Assembly: GCF_048541835.1 (NCBI RefSeq) | Contig: NZ_JBLEOY010000001.1 | Location: 186,001-250,000 of the forward strand | Reading direction: 5' to 3' | DNA from: QIJE01 sp048541835 | Lineage (GTDB): Bacteria; SZUA-79; Acidulodesulfobacterales; Acidulodesulfobacteraceae | DNA: 64,000 nt | Shown here: in pieces, positions 34,563 through 44,044 of the stretch | How the letters are laid out: each line of letters begins with the position of its first letter | Position numbering within the stretch: position 1 is the stretch's first letter | Translations under genes and position numbers: made by a program | Notes under the pieces: generated by a model | Database searches by the model: none | Seen by the model: only the letters and a program-made list of their open reading frames with translations | What the model was told of the DNA's origin: nothing

Positions 34563-35569
34563 CTATCTTTTAGTCTTTTTAAAACTGCTAATGTTTCCGG
34601 ATCCGATAATCGCTCTTCGAGAGATTTGCTTGTTTCACCTAAAAACTTATCAAAATCACTTTTAGGCACAGACTGAATATAGCGCTCTAATTTTTCATGC
34701 AATGCATCTCTAAAACACATTTCGTGGCTTGCCATTTTTGCTCTTGCATCCTCTATATGTGGCGTTAAAAATGGATTTTTTAATGCTTCTTCCATGATTT
34801 TATCTAGTTCGGGTGGTTTTAGCTTCCGTCCTAACTTTTTATAACTATTGCTCATCTCTGTTGCTAACTCATGTTCAAAACTTGCTATAGCATTTAAAAC
34901 TTCAGCATACATAGTATCTCTTGCTTTGTCTTTTTTTGGAAGGCTCAATATTTTTTTATACTCCGCCATATTTTCTAAAAATATAGCTTTATATATTGCA
35001 TTTGTGTACTTTCCGTATTTCCAGTTATCCGCTTGTAAATACTCATCTAATGCACTGACAAACTCTTCCATATAGCTATATTCTTCATAAACTGATGGCA
35101 AGTAACCTTCATCTCTTTGATTTATATATTTTGTATGTCCACCTGATCTTTGAGCCACAACATCCATGACAATATCTAGTATTTTACCTCTTATGTCTTT
35201 TGCTCTTTGACTTTCGGTAACAATCATAGCAATATTCAATACCGCCCTAAAAGAAAATACTCCTAATGATGGAGCCTTAGATATGTCGGCGGCATCAATG
35301 CCGCCGACATACTCTTTAAACTTTTTTAGCTCTTCGCCTTTTAAAATAGCGTATCCATTCTTAGAAATCTCTTCTTTATTGCTTTCTAGATACCTGTCTA
35401 CCGTTCTCTCGTCTATTTGTAAAAGATTTGCAACTTGTGTTTTTGTAAAAACCCTTTTACCTTCCCAGTGCGTACCACCAAGGGCAAGATAAAATTCTAT
35501 TCTATCTAAGGCATAGTCATTATTTAAAATATTTTGCCTTGTGATATCTGATGATGTTAAATCTTTCAT
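34559..35569 (-). CDS. RhuM-like DNA-binding protein, probable antitoxin partner of Doc
   Basis: 336 residues. Near the N-terminus, FTKTQVANLLQIDERTVDRYL (about 41-61) reads as a helix-turn-helix, followed by YAILKGEELKKFKEY. The middle (about 95-150) resembles RhuM-family proteins (FSFRAVLNIAMIVTESQRAK...), and the C-terminal half is helical and charged. It is coupled to doc by a 4-base overlap. It is plausibly the antitoxin and autoregulator, but no direct inhibitory motif (such as [S/T]xxxE[G/N]) was confirmed. RhuM-like genes are often near Fic/Doc genes and mobile regions. Confidence 0.65.
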   Translation of the reverse strand: MKDLTSSDITRQNILNNDYALDRIEFYLALGGTHWEGKRVFTKTQVANLLQIDERTVDRYLESNKEEISKNGYAILKGEELKKFKEYVGGIDAADISKAPSLGVFSFRAVLNIAMIVTESQRAKDIRGKILDIVMDVVAQRSGGHTKYINQRDEGYLPSVYEEYSYMEEFVSALDEYLQADNWKYGKYTNAIYKAIFLENMAEYKKILSLPKKDKARDTMYAEVLNAIASFEHELATEMSNSYKKLGRKLKPPELDKIMEEALKNPFLTPHIEDARAKMASHEMCFRDALHEKLERYIQSVPKSDFDKFLGETSKSLEERLSDPETLAVLKRLKDR

Positions 35570-35601
35570 AATATATACCCTTTATTCAAATTTATGCCAT
35601 T

Positions 35602-37438
35602 CTATCCGCCAATATCTCCGGGCACTGCTTCATTACTAATTAGCACATTAGTCTTTACAATCAGTTTTAAACAAAGCCACCAAAAATATATAGTTTCAAC
35701 TGACCTAAAATTATCGGCTCTTAATCCGTGAGCAATGTTATTTCTTATATTATACCCAATTTGATTTGATAAAAGGATGTTGAATTCAAATATTAGATTA
35801 TCTCCCAACACATCAAGCAACCTTTCTTCCTTTAATAACATACCCAAACCTTTTTCCGTTTCAATGCCGTTGGAATCAAGAATCGTTGTTTTGACCTGTA
35901 TTTGTTTTAAAAGAATTCTAATAATATTTTCTACCTGAGGTATCAGTATGTGAGTTGATACAAGAAAATTTTGTTCAAAACCAAAATATAAACCTTCAGA
36001 CCACGCGCTTATTCTATCTATAGGTACCAAGAAAGAGTTCGAGCAAAGAGCAATCATATATTGCTTGCTTATCCTATGTTCAGCAATTAATTGCTGGCAA
36101 GCGGGGATAATATTAACCTGGGTTGCAAACGAAACATGAATACTGTACTGCTGGATGGTTTGAGCCTCCAGTGCCTGCATATATACATCAGATTCTCCAC
36201 CACTGACATCTAAAGCGCACCTCTTATATACAACTCTACCATCCGATGATAAATAAGAAGTGCTAAGCATACTAGTGAACGGATGAAATTTTAAAATACC
36301 TTCAGCTTTCTCTTCTATTTTAGCAAGGATTAGATCTGGCGAGATCTTTGATAAAATTACTATTGCCTTGTCGAGTTCTTTGCCTTTTATAGCCTTAATA
36401 CTTTTATTGGCATCTTCAGATCCATCCACGCCTTCCGTTTGAACAAGATACATGTCTCCAAGTGATAGTTTATTTACATATGACATCTTTTGATAAAGTT
36501 CGTTAATTCTTTTATCTATTTGTAATTTGTCTTTGTGGTACGCAGAAATAGATCTATATTCTTGTAGCGCATTTTCATAAAGACTTCCAGTAGCTATTTG
36601 GCTATCTTTTCCGCCTTGTGCTTTATTAGCAAAAGTTTCTGCGATTTCAATCGTAGTCTTGTTTGCATTTTCTTTGTCATCAGACTTTTTGTACCATTCG
36701 TGAATAGCTTGAAAATATTCTCTTGCAACGTACCAGTCATCTTTTGATAAAAATTCTTTAGCAAAATTATCTAACTTCTTAATGATATTCGCATATTCAC
36801 CTTTATCTATCTTCGAAATTGATAATAAATAATTTAGCCGAATGCAATGATACTTATTTTCAACCTTAGCTACATCAAAATTATTTAGCAATATTGCGCG
36901 TAAATCTTCAAGTGGTTGTTTTGTAGCAAGAGATAATCGAATAGCTCTTTCAAATCCTCCTGCTGAATCAAGCGATATTTCATCATGGGCTAAACAGAAT
37001 TTGCCATATGCACTTAAGGCTATTTTTAAATAATTAAACCTATCTTTTTCTCTTAATAACCACAATATATCAGCTATTCTGGCTTTGAGTTTAATATTTT
37101 CGCATATTTCAACTATGCTTTCAAAAAAGATGATATTTTCTTCTGAAAAATCTTCCGGAAGTGTTGTCCTTTCTCTATTAATTGTGAACCTCGGAATAAA
37201 TGGTTCATTTAGATTTTCCGGCTTTAGCATCATCGAGAAAACACAGGATAAAGCCATAATACTTTACTTGCCCGTTTATTGTCCGCTTCAATTTCTTTTT
37301 TTTTGCACGTCCTGAAAGGATATTAAAATAGTCTAAATAACTATCTCGACTCGATCCATTGATAATTTCTATGCAATTGGATGCTTTAAAATCTTCAGCA
37401 GTAATTTGAATCCCATCGTTATATATTGACCCTGTCAA
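35602..37438 (-). pseudogene. DUF4209-type protein with HEPN-like motif, interrupted by two apparent frameshifts
   Basis: The main open part (35602-37257) is 551 residues and ends in the DUF4209 domain, with R505-NNIA-H510 in RNNIAHGL, the R-x4-6-H motif of HEPN ribonucleases. The natural N-terminus lies upstream in other frames: TTG at 37438 with ITAEDFKASNCIEII up to SGRAKKK in one frame, EIEADNKRASKVLWL in a second, then LSCVFSMMLKPEN in the third. The first shift falls in a run of nine A near 37300, the second near 37255. Either the gene is broken or these are indel errors; the rest is intact. It lies just upstream of the Doc operon. DUF4209 proteins are seen in defence-type neighbourhoods; the role here is inferred. 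Confidence 0.65.
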
Positions 37439-37628
37439 ACCTTAACCCTCACTTCCCCAATTATAAAAAGCATATCTCCCATATTCTCAAGAGCCTCTAT
37501 TTTTTCAAATCATACCTGATTGTATCATTAAATTGGCTCATTAGATTCTTGGTTGGTTTTATTATTTCCAGACTTTTAAAGATTATTTCTGATTCATCAG
37601 CCTCTAAAAGGTTTATAATATCTTTCAT
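37435..37628 (-). pseudogene. Short unrecognised reading frame, apparently frameshifted
   Basis: From an ATG at 37628 a frame of 43 codons (MKDIINLLEADESEII... DTIRYDLKK) stops at a run of six A; the next frame continues as IEALENMGDMLFIIGEVRVKV and its stop overlaps the TTG start of the DUF4209 gene. Joined, they would give a protein of about 65 residues, helical, unrecognised, translationally coupled to the DUF4209 gene. The start overlaps the end of the HAD phosphatase gene by 32 bases. It may be a remnant or a chance frame. Confidence 0.3.
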
Positions 37629-38184
37629 TTGCCAATTCCAACATATGTTTGTCACCAATACTGTCACCATAGGCATAAATATACTCATACTCATTTAAGC
37701 TATATTCTTCTTTAATACGATTTACCTTTTCAACACCATAACAATTTTTTGTCAATAAGTCACCTGTTACCATATCTGTAATCTTCAATTTTGTTGCAAG
37801 CAATTCTATACTATTACGTTCACACCACGGCTTCAACAAACACTCCATGGAAGCAGAGACAATTACAACTTTATGACCCTGATCTTTATGCCATTTTATT
37901 TTATCTATTGCTTTTGGTCTTACAATGCTGTCTATATGCTTTAATGAGTACTCCATTGATGCTTTCAAGAATATATCTTTTGCAATATCTTTAAAAAACC
38001 AAGAAAGCATTTTTTGTTTTGCTTTATAATTTGGAATAAGTTTGAGTTTATACAAAATAAGCACAGGAGACAAAGCTACTAATCCTGTTAAAAACCTTCT
38101 ATCCGCAACAACAAATCGGATAAACCTTAATAAACTATCACCTGTCGTTATCGTTCCATCGAAATCAAAAAAAGCAATTTTCAT
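37597..38184 (-). CDS. HAD subfamily IB phosphatase
   Basis: 195 residues. HAD motif I FDFDGTITTGDS (nucleophile and acid Asp near 7 and 9), motif II VIVSAS, motif III Lys, and motif IV YGDSIGDKHML. The SerB/CicA-like IB cap lies between. In gene clusters that make decaprenyl-phosphoryl-arabinose in non-mycobacterial species, such a HAD enzyme is a candidate for removing the 5-phosphate of decaprenylphosphoryl-5-phosphoribose. It starts 3 bases after the DprE2-like gene stop, supporting that reading. The exact substrate is an inference. Confidence 0.8.
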   Translation of the reverse strand: MKIAFFDFDGTITTGDSLLRFIRFVVADRRFLTGLVALSPVLILYKLKLIPNYKAKQKMLSWFFKDIAKDIFLKASMEYSLKHIDSIVRPKAIDKIKWHKDQGHKVVIVSASMECLLKPWCERNSIELLATKLKITDMVTGDLLTKNCYGVEKVNRIKEEYSLNEYEYIYAYGDSIGDKHMLELANERYYKPFRG

Positions 38185-38187
38185 ATA

Positions 38188-38919
38188 TTATATACTCATT
38201 TTCTTAAATATAAATTCTGGAATATGTTTGATGATAAGCATCACAAACCGCCATATCGCTTTTGTATATAAAACATCAACACCCTTTTGCTGAGCATTAA
38301 ATATATCATTTGCCACATCTTCGGGTTTAGCAGTTAGTTTTGCCGGTAAGTCGAGCCCCTGTGTCATCTTTGTGTATACAAATCCCGGTTTAACTGTCAA
38401 AACTCTAACTCCACTTTTAAACAATCTATTTCTGAGTCCACTTAAATATGCGCTAAATGCAGCCTTGCTACTTCCGTAGATATAGTTTGCCTTTCGTCCT
38501 CTATCCCCCGCAACCGAGCTGACACCGACAATAAAACCACTTCCATTTTTTTCATAATCATTTGCTACGATATTTAAAAGACTCGCTATTCCTGTATAAT
38601 TTACGTTGATAGTGTTTAAAGTTTCACTCCAATCATTTTGGCACTTCTCTTGCCGGCCCATATATCCGGCAATTATAATAATTCCTGAAGGTTTTGGTTC
38701 TAAGCTGTCATAAAAATCTCGGTGTGTATCAAATGCTACTAAGTCTAATTCTCTTAGTTGTACGTCTTTACCATATCTTAATTTTATATCTTGAGCTAAC
38801 TCATTAAGTGTCTCCGCATTTCTGGCTGCAAGATACAGATCGTAAGCATTTTTTGCATAAACTCTAGCAACCTCTTTTGCTATATCACTTTTTGCTCCAA
38901 TTATTAAAACATAACTCAT
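38188..38919 (-). CDS. DprE2-like short-chain dehydrogenase
   Basis: 243 residues, classical SDR: cofactor motif IIGAKSDIAKEVAR (G-x3-x-G-like), IIAGYMG, catalytic Ser in VGVSSVAG and Y-x3-K in YIYGSSK. The nearest functional group is DprE2, the NADH-dependent reductase that completes the 2'-epimerisation of decaprenylphosphoryl-ribose to -arabinose after DprE1. The gene is 2 bases downstream of the dprE1-like gene, as in mycobacteria where the two enzymes work together. Confidence 0.85.
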   Translation of the reverse strand: MSYVLIIGAKSDIAKEVARVYAKNAYDLYLAARNAETLNELAQDIKLRYGKDVQLRELDLVAFDTHRDFYDSLEPKPSGIIIIAGYMGRQEKCQNDWSETLNTINVNYTGIASLLNIVANDYEKNGSGFIVGVSSVAGDRGRKANYIYGSSKAAFSAYLSGLRNRLFKSGVRVLTVKPGFVYTKMTQGLDLPAKLTAKPEDVANDIFNAQQKGVDVLYTKAIWRFVMLIIKHIPEFIFKKMSI

Positions 38920-38921
38920 GA

Positions 38922-40214
38922 CTATATCCCCACTCTTTTACTTTGAAGTGAATTGAATTTTTTGTACATATCGTATTTTTTCCTTATTTGCCTGAATTTA
39001 TTAATTTGCGGATACCCTTTTTCAAAAGTCTCTTTTGATACTCTTGTGTCTTTTGCCAGATAGATTCGTCCGCCATATTTTAATACTATATCATCAAGTA
39101 CATTCAAAAACTCAAAAAGTCCGGGCTTTATTTTGAAATCAAGTGCCAAACTATAACCCTCCATTGGAAATGAAAGATAGTTTTCATTAGCTTTTCCGCA
39201 AAGTTTTAGGACTGCCAAGAATGAGCCTTTGCCGCTATTGGATATCTTAGTTAAAATCTCCTTTAATCCATCATAGCTAACATCTTTCGGTAAGACAAAT
39301 TGATACTGCGTAAATCCATCTTTTCCGTATATTCTATTCCAATTATTTATAGCATCAAGCGGATAAAAAAATGTATCAATATCAATCTTTTGTTTACTTA
39401 CGCCATTTGGTGCTTTTTTGTAGTATAACCAATTAAAAGCCCTTACGCTAAGATTGTTTAAAGCAAATGATGGAAAATTAAAAGGGATATTCAATTTCTT
39501 TTTCTCTTTAAAATCAAGCTTACCATCATGGGCAAAATTACCAATCATCAGTAAGCACTTCCCTATATCATCACCACTTGCAAGACAATCTATCCAAGCT
39601 ACTGAATATGGTTGATCGCTATATTTTTCAAAAACTTCAAATGTTTCCGCTAGATTTTTTGTTTTTATTGTAGTTTGTTCTATATATTTTGAATTAATTT
39701 TTTTTAAACCAATTTTTGCGTAAAGTATTACTCCGGTTAGCCCCATGCCTCCGCAAGTAGCAAGAAATAGCTCATCATCTTTCGTGCAGGTTTTAATCTC
39801 TCCATTTGGTAACATCAGGCTAAACTCTTGGACACAACTACTAAAACAACCCTCTACGTGGTGATTTTTACCGTGAATATCACTAGCAATCGCCCCACCA
39901 ACTGTAATAAGCTTAGTTCCGGGGGTAACTTTTAAAAACCAACCTTTAGGGGCAAAAATTTCTATGATCTCACTAAGAAGCACCCCGCTTTGACAATGCA
40001 ATATTCCATTTTCTTCATCAAAGCCTAAAAAATAGTTATACGGTTTACAGTAGATTATATTATCATTTAAAGCGCTATCTCCATAGCTTCGTCCATTTCC
40101 AAATGAGATAAACTCTTTATCTTTTGCTATCTGTTCTTTTAAACCATTTTTATCATTTAAGATAAAACTTGTGTTTTGTCTTTTTGGATACATGCCCCAA
40201 CTATTTAGACTCAT
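38922..40214 (-). CDS. DprE1-like FAD-dependent oxidoreductase
   Basis: Flavoprotein of the VAO/PCMH type. Start set at the ATG at 40212-40214 (MSLNSWGMYPKRQ), which has GAGGAG 6 bases upstream and overlaps the preceding frame as ATGA. FAD-binding SYGDSALN and VTPGTKLITVGGAIASDIHG, then DGFTQYQFVLP and SFLAVLKL, match DprE1, which oxidises decaprenylphosphoryl-beta-D-ribose to the 2-keto sugar. The position of the drug-reactive Cys387 of the mycobacterial enzyme appears to be Ala here (SLALDF). About 430 residues, normal length. A lipid-sugar substrate is inferred from its neighbours UbiA, DprE2-like and HAD. Confidence 0.88.
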   Translation of the reverse strand: MSLNSWGMYPKRQNTSFILNDKNGLKEQIAKDKEFISFGNGRSYGDSALNDNIIYCKPYNYFLGFDEENGILHCQSGVLLSEIIEIFAPKGWFLKVTPGTKLITVGGAIASDIHGKNHHVEGCFSSCVQEFSLMLPNGEIKTCTKDDELFLATCGGMGLTGVILYAKIGLKKINSKYIEQTTIKTKNLAETFEVFEKYSDQPYSVAWIDCLASGDDIGKCLLMIGNFAHDGKLDFKEKKKLNIPFNFPSFALNNLSVRAFNWLYYKKAPNGVSKQKIDIDTFFYPLDAINNWNRIYGKDGFTQYQFVLPKDVSYDGLKEILTKISNSGKGSFLAVLKLCGKANENYLSFPMEGYSLALDFKIKPGLFEFLNVLDDIVLKYGGRIYLAKDTRVSKETFEKGYPQINKFRQIRKKYDMYKKFNSLQSKRVGI

Positions 40215-40929
40215 TTTTTCTCCTCGAGGCCAACTGAACTCCATTCTCCCCATTTGGAACTATTATCTATCATTTCAATAGTTAAATTAGTATATTTTTG
40301 GCTGATATCAAAGACAATTACACCCCAATTTGTCTGACTAACTAAATTACCGTTAAATATTTCTTTTCCATTACTATATATTTTTATTTGCTGACCTTTA
40401 GTCCTTGGTCCTGTTTTATATAATAATCTTGAATTATTTGATATCTTTAGTTTGATGTGAGCTTTGCTTTTATCCCCATTAATGAAACTTCCAAAAATTT
40501 TGACACCTTTTATCTTCTTGTTATCAAAAGTTTTATTTTCTACATAATTTGAATTAAGTATATCTTTAGTTGATAAGAGCAACTTATTAGATAAATTTGT
40601 TTTGTTCTTAATCCAATAAGGCGGAGCGCTTGGAATAGTTACTTTTAATTTTTTGCTAAAAGTTTTATTAACTATATAAATGTTTTGTTTATTAGCATTT
40701 CTCACTATATATCCATAAAAGCCACTATATTTTGCTTTTGGACCCATTTTTTTAGCAACATCATCACGTTTAAAACCGGTAATTATATATCCTAAAACTT
40801 TCCCTTGTTTATTTATAATAAAAGCATCTTTTGGTATTGTTTGTTTTTCTTTATTATATAGCCAACCTCTTACCCTATAGTATTTTGATTCATTTAGGAT
40901 AAATAGTACTTCAAAAAGTTACTTTCTTT
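40211..40929 (-). pseudogene. Sugar-transferase-associated C-terminal domain gene, probably frameshifted
   Basis: The clear open part from ATG 40747 gives 178 residues, but the same frame runs upstream to 40918 without ATG and reads VRGWLYNKEKQTIPKDAF then TGFKRDDVAKKMG before the ATG. A TTG at 40929 with a strong GGAGG just before it opens a different frame (MKESNFLKYYLS, then stop). Joining them needs a one-base shift near 40905. The predicted product is beta-rich, ending TNWGVIVFDIS and WGEWSSVGL, and resembles the soluble tail of membrane glycosyltransferases. It lies between the GT-C-like gene (stop at 40942) and dprE1-like gene (4-base overlap). Confidence 0.5.
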
Positions 40930-40941
40930 CAAATCTCCTCC

Positions 40942-42540
40942 TTAAAGGATATTACGGCCTTTTTTTATCTCACAATATAATAGAATACTTTTCATTTTTA
41001 TTGTTTCTTGTTTTCCCGCTGGGTCAATTCTAACCTGATATGTATCTTTATTCTCAAATGCATATTGCATCGTTACATTGCCTGCAGGATAAAATCTTCT
41101 CAAACTATTGTTTATAGAAAAGTGATTTTTTTGCTTTCTAAAAAATATTTCACTCCAACCTTTTTGTTCTCTATCTAACCCAATCTCAATTCCAATATTT
41201 TTGCTTGATCTACATTCTTTTGGCAAATCAAATATTATCTGTGTATCATTATTCGCAGATATAAATTTATTATTATTCTTAGAAGCGTTTAGTATTCGTA
41301 CGATATTTAAATTGAGTTTTATTTTTAGTACTGCTTGTTGTGCATCCGTCCTATTTAAATTATTAACATGTATGTACCAACCAGGATATGTGCTCCATTG
41401 AGGATTGATAGGTATGATAAGTTTAGGTACATACTTAGACATCCAAATATAACTCTCAAAATTTAATGAACGTCTATCCACTTTAGTAAATTGCCCTACA
41501 TCAATTATGATGATAAATACAAATAATATGAATAATATTTTTTTATTCTTTATCAGGAATGGTAATACAATCACAAGTAATGCATATGGTACAAAAAAAT
41601 ATCTATTACCGCCCCCCATTGGGCTTAAAGTTAATGGAAACTTACTTTGCCAAAGTCCCGCAAAATAAACTATTCCCGATGTAAAAATTAAAAGTAAACC
41701 CGTGATTTGATTGTTATCTAAATTATTTTTGTATAAGTTATATAATGATTTGACGATGTACATGAAAACCACTGACGAAATTAATATTGAGAGAATTGCA
41801 ATCAATCCTTTTCCTCCTGATGTAAAAAAAATATAAAAACTTTTTAACCAGTCAAAAATATTCGTATCGATTTTGCCACTAATTCTTTTAGATTCATACA
41901 TGAAATAAATTTGCACTAAAGATGTTAAAACTATTAATATGTATTTTAAGTGATTATCTCTCAAATCTTTTTTTATTAATGAATTAAGAAATAAAACAGG
42001 TAAAAATAAAGCTGAAAAAGGACCGGTTAACCCTAACACTATCAAGATAAGAGTATTCCGTATATTCATTTTATAGCTTTGATCTATAATAATTATGATT
42101 AAGCCAATAGCCAAAAACCATTGAATATTAGTAATCGTAAAAAAGACTTCACCTTTGCTAGGTTGCAATAAAATTAAAGAGATGATAAAAAAAGCGATAA
42201 AAGTATTAATTTTTTGGGCTATTAACCACTTAAAAATAATATACATTGAAAAGATAACACCAGTTATCCAGCCTAAAAATAATAAAATTGGAAGATATAC
42301 TAAATTTAAATTTACTGCGAAGAGTGTTATAAGTCGCGGATAAAGATGAAGATAACCCGCATACGGGGTTAAAATTGAGACAATTCCGATTGATAATGCT
42401 TGGTTAATAAATATATTGCCATCTTCAGCCCATAAATATCTACCATCAAAGAAATTAATATTTCCAAGTCTAAAGAATAATACCGTAATTATGATTCCGA
42501 ACAAAAATACATAAGAGCTATTTAATTTTAATTTAACCAT
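40942..42540 (-). CDS. Polytopic membrane protein, candidate GT-C glycosyltransferase
   Basis: 532 residues with about ten membrane helices up to residue 360, then a soluble beta-rich C-terminal domain of about 150 residues. After the first helix a periplasmic loop carries WAEDGNIFINQAL; an acidic pair in the first outer loop is characteristic of GT-C enzymes, which use polyprenyl-phosphate sugars. GGGNRYFFVPYALL is another loop. No named family was recognised. With lipid-linked arabinose genes around it, it is the best candidate in the window for a transferase that uses the product. ATG start; downstream is the frameshifted tail gene. Confidence 0.6.
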   Translation of the reverse strand: MVKLKLNSSYVFLFGIIITVLFFRLGNINFFDGRYLWAEDGNIFINQALSIGIVSILTPYAGYLHLYPRLITLFAVNLNLVYLPILLFLGWITGVIFSMYIIFKWLIAQKINTFIAFFIISLILLQPSKGEVFFTITNIQWFLAIGLIIIIIDQSYKMNIRNTLILIVLGLTGPFSALFLPVLFLNSLIKKDLRDNHLKYILIVLTSLVQIYFMYESKRISGKIDTNIFDWLKSFYIFFTSGGKGLIAILSILISSVVFMYIVKSLYNLYKNNLDNNQITGLLLIFTSGIVYFAGLWQSKFPLTLSPMGGGNRYFFVPYALLVIVLPFLIKNKKILFILFVFIIIIDVGQFTKVDRRSLNFESYIWMSKYVPKLIIPINPQWSTYPGWYIHVNNLNRTDAQQAVLKIKLNLNIVRILNASKNNNKFISANNDTQIIFDLPKECRSSKNIGIEIGLDREQKGWSEIFFRKQKNHFSINNSLRRFYPAGNVTMQYAFENKDTYQVRIDPAGKQETIKMKSILLYCEIKKGRNIL

Positions 42541-42748
42541 TTTTTAACTCTTTTTGAGTTAGGTAGATACCTTTATCAAATATGAATAATTCGGACAAAA
42601 CAAATTTTAGTTATCATACCTATTTATGCCAAAATAACCACATTGCCAAATGACATATATCGACTATAAAAAAATATACTTCAAAGGGTTTACTAATGTA
42701 ACAAATCCGTCTATAAATGAAAAAGATATAAATTGCTTAGATTTAAAA
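42541..42748. other. Intergenic region within the envelope-sugar cluster
   Basis: About 208 AT-rich bases between two minus-strand genes. No open frame of note, terminator hairpin or convincing promoter was seen. It splits the cluster into an upstream set (UbiA, epimerase, FAD oxidoreductase) and a downstream set (GT-C-like to HAD). Confidence 0.4.
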
Positions 42749-44044
42749 TTATCTACCATTTATTGCTATTTTTGCAAGATTTCTCCCATAACCAATTGAC
42801 TCGCTTATTCCTCTATCCTCCGGATAATAATATGACGTATCAGCTATCCAAAGCCCATTAACAGGTATTTTTGCACTTGGAAGATTATCTAAAAAGTTTG
42901 GTTCACAAATAGGTTGAGAAAAGTAGTACCTATGCACTCTCATATCTTCGATATCATCCTCTTTTAACGATGCATTGATTTTTTGGAAGCATTTAGATAC
43001 CTTTACTTTAAAGACTTCGTCAGAATCTTTAAATTTCTCATTAGTTTGAGGCATATAGTACGGAACATAGACAATATTTCCAACTTCCGGATTAAGATTG
43101 CCGTATTCTATAATTCCAGGAATATCCATTTCATCGTCATTTGTATTTAGCCAAAAATTCTCCGTAAGAGGTTTGCTTAATTTGGCTATGACGCAAATAC
43201 AACCAATATTTATCTTGGATAAGTATTGATTCATTACATTACTTGGTAAGTTAGGGGCTATTTTGGCCACTATTGGCAAAGGTACGGAACATATTACTCT
43301 ATCAAATTCTATAAATTCATTTTTAACTTCTACGCCCCTAACTTTTTTGTTATCCATAACTATTTTATCAACAGGAGAACTAAGACGAAATTCACCGCCA
43401 TTTAATTCAATATAGTTTTTCATTTCATTTAGTAACGTTTTAGAACCACCACTTAAATAACCAAGTTTCTCTTTAAATACACTATGTCTTGATCTGCCAA
43501 TCCTTCTTATTCTGCTCCATATCCAAGGTGCAGATAGATTATTTGAGTATTCATAAAACTTTAAAGCAAAAAGTCTTGACCAGAGTTTTTTAAATGCCTC
43601 ATTGCCTACCCATTTTTTTATCCAAGTGGCTGCATCATATTTTTCGAGAGGCCTCCAATTATTCCTTTTTGTAGATAAAAATGCGTGAAGTCCGTACCTG
43701 AATTTTGCAATAAAACTAAGTCCTTTAAATTTTAAAAGAGCTATGGGATTTCCCCAAGGTTGTAATTTGCCATCAAACCAATATCCCATTTTTGTACTGA
43801 CCCAATTTAATTTATTTGTTAGATTTAATTCATCCAAAACTTCAAAAAAAGCATCATCACTTGTGCAATGAAAATGATAATATCGCTCTATATTTATGCC
43901 ACCAAAATCAAAAGTAGCACTCATCCCACCTATCCTATCATCTGCTTCAAAAACAATAGGCTCATAACCTTCTTTCACTAGTTGATATGCCACTGCTAAT
44001 CCCATCGGTCCAGCGCCGATTACCGCAATATTTTTATGATCCAT
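42749..44044 (-). CDS. FAD-dependent oxidoreductase (protoporphyrinogen oxidase/amine oxidase-like)
   Basis: About 431 residues. N-terminal Rossmann FAD motif VIGAGPMGLAVAYQL, then RIGGMSATF, typical of the flavin amine oxidase superfamily, and a C-terminal FAD strand LWIADTSYYYPEDRGISESI. Members of this subgroup occur in polysaccharide and lipid-sugar clusters, without an assigned reaction. Start taken at the ATG at 44042-44044, with GGAG 5 bases upstream; the epimerase stop TGA overlaps by one base. Role in the cluster is unknown; it is not likely to be a haem enzyme given its neighbours. Confidence 0.75.
   Translation of the reverse strand: MDHKNIAVIGAGPMGLAVAYQLVKEGYEPIVFEADDRIGGMSATFDFGGINIERYYHFHCTSDDAFFEVLDELNLTNKLNWVSTKMGYWFDGKLQPWGNPIALLKFKGLSFIAKFRYGLHAFLSTKRNNWRPLEKYDAATWIKKWVGNEAFKKLWSRLFALKFYEYSNNLSAPWIWSRIRRIGRSRHSVFKEKLGYLSGGSKTLLNEMKNYIELNGGEFRLSSPVDKIVMDNKKVRGVEVKNEFIEFDRVICSVPLPIVAKIAPNLPSNVMNQYLSKINIGCICVIAKLSKPLTENFWLNTNDDEMDIPGIIEYGNLNPEVGNIVYVPYYMPQTNEKFKDSDEVFKVKVSKCFQKINASLKEDDIEDMRVHRYYFSQPICEPNFLDNLPSAKIPVNGLWIADTSYYYPEDRGISESIGYGRNLAKIAINGR

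Noticed and set aside
37597..38184. HAD gene as serB of serine synthesis
   Set aside because: It is the IB type and shares motifs with SerB, but tight linkage to the DprE2-like gene favours a role in the sugar-donor cluster.
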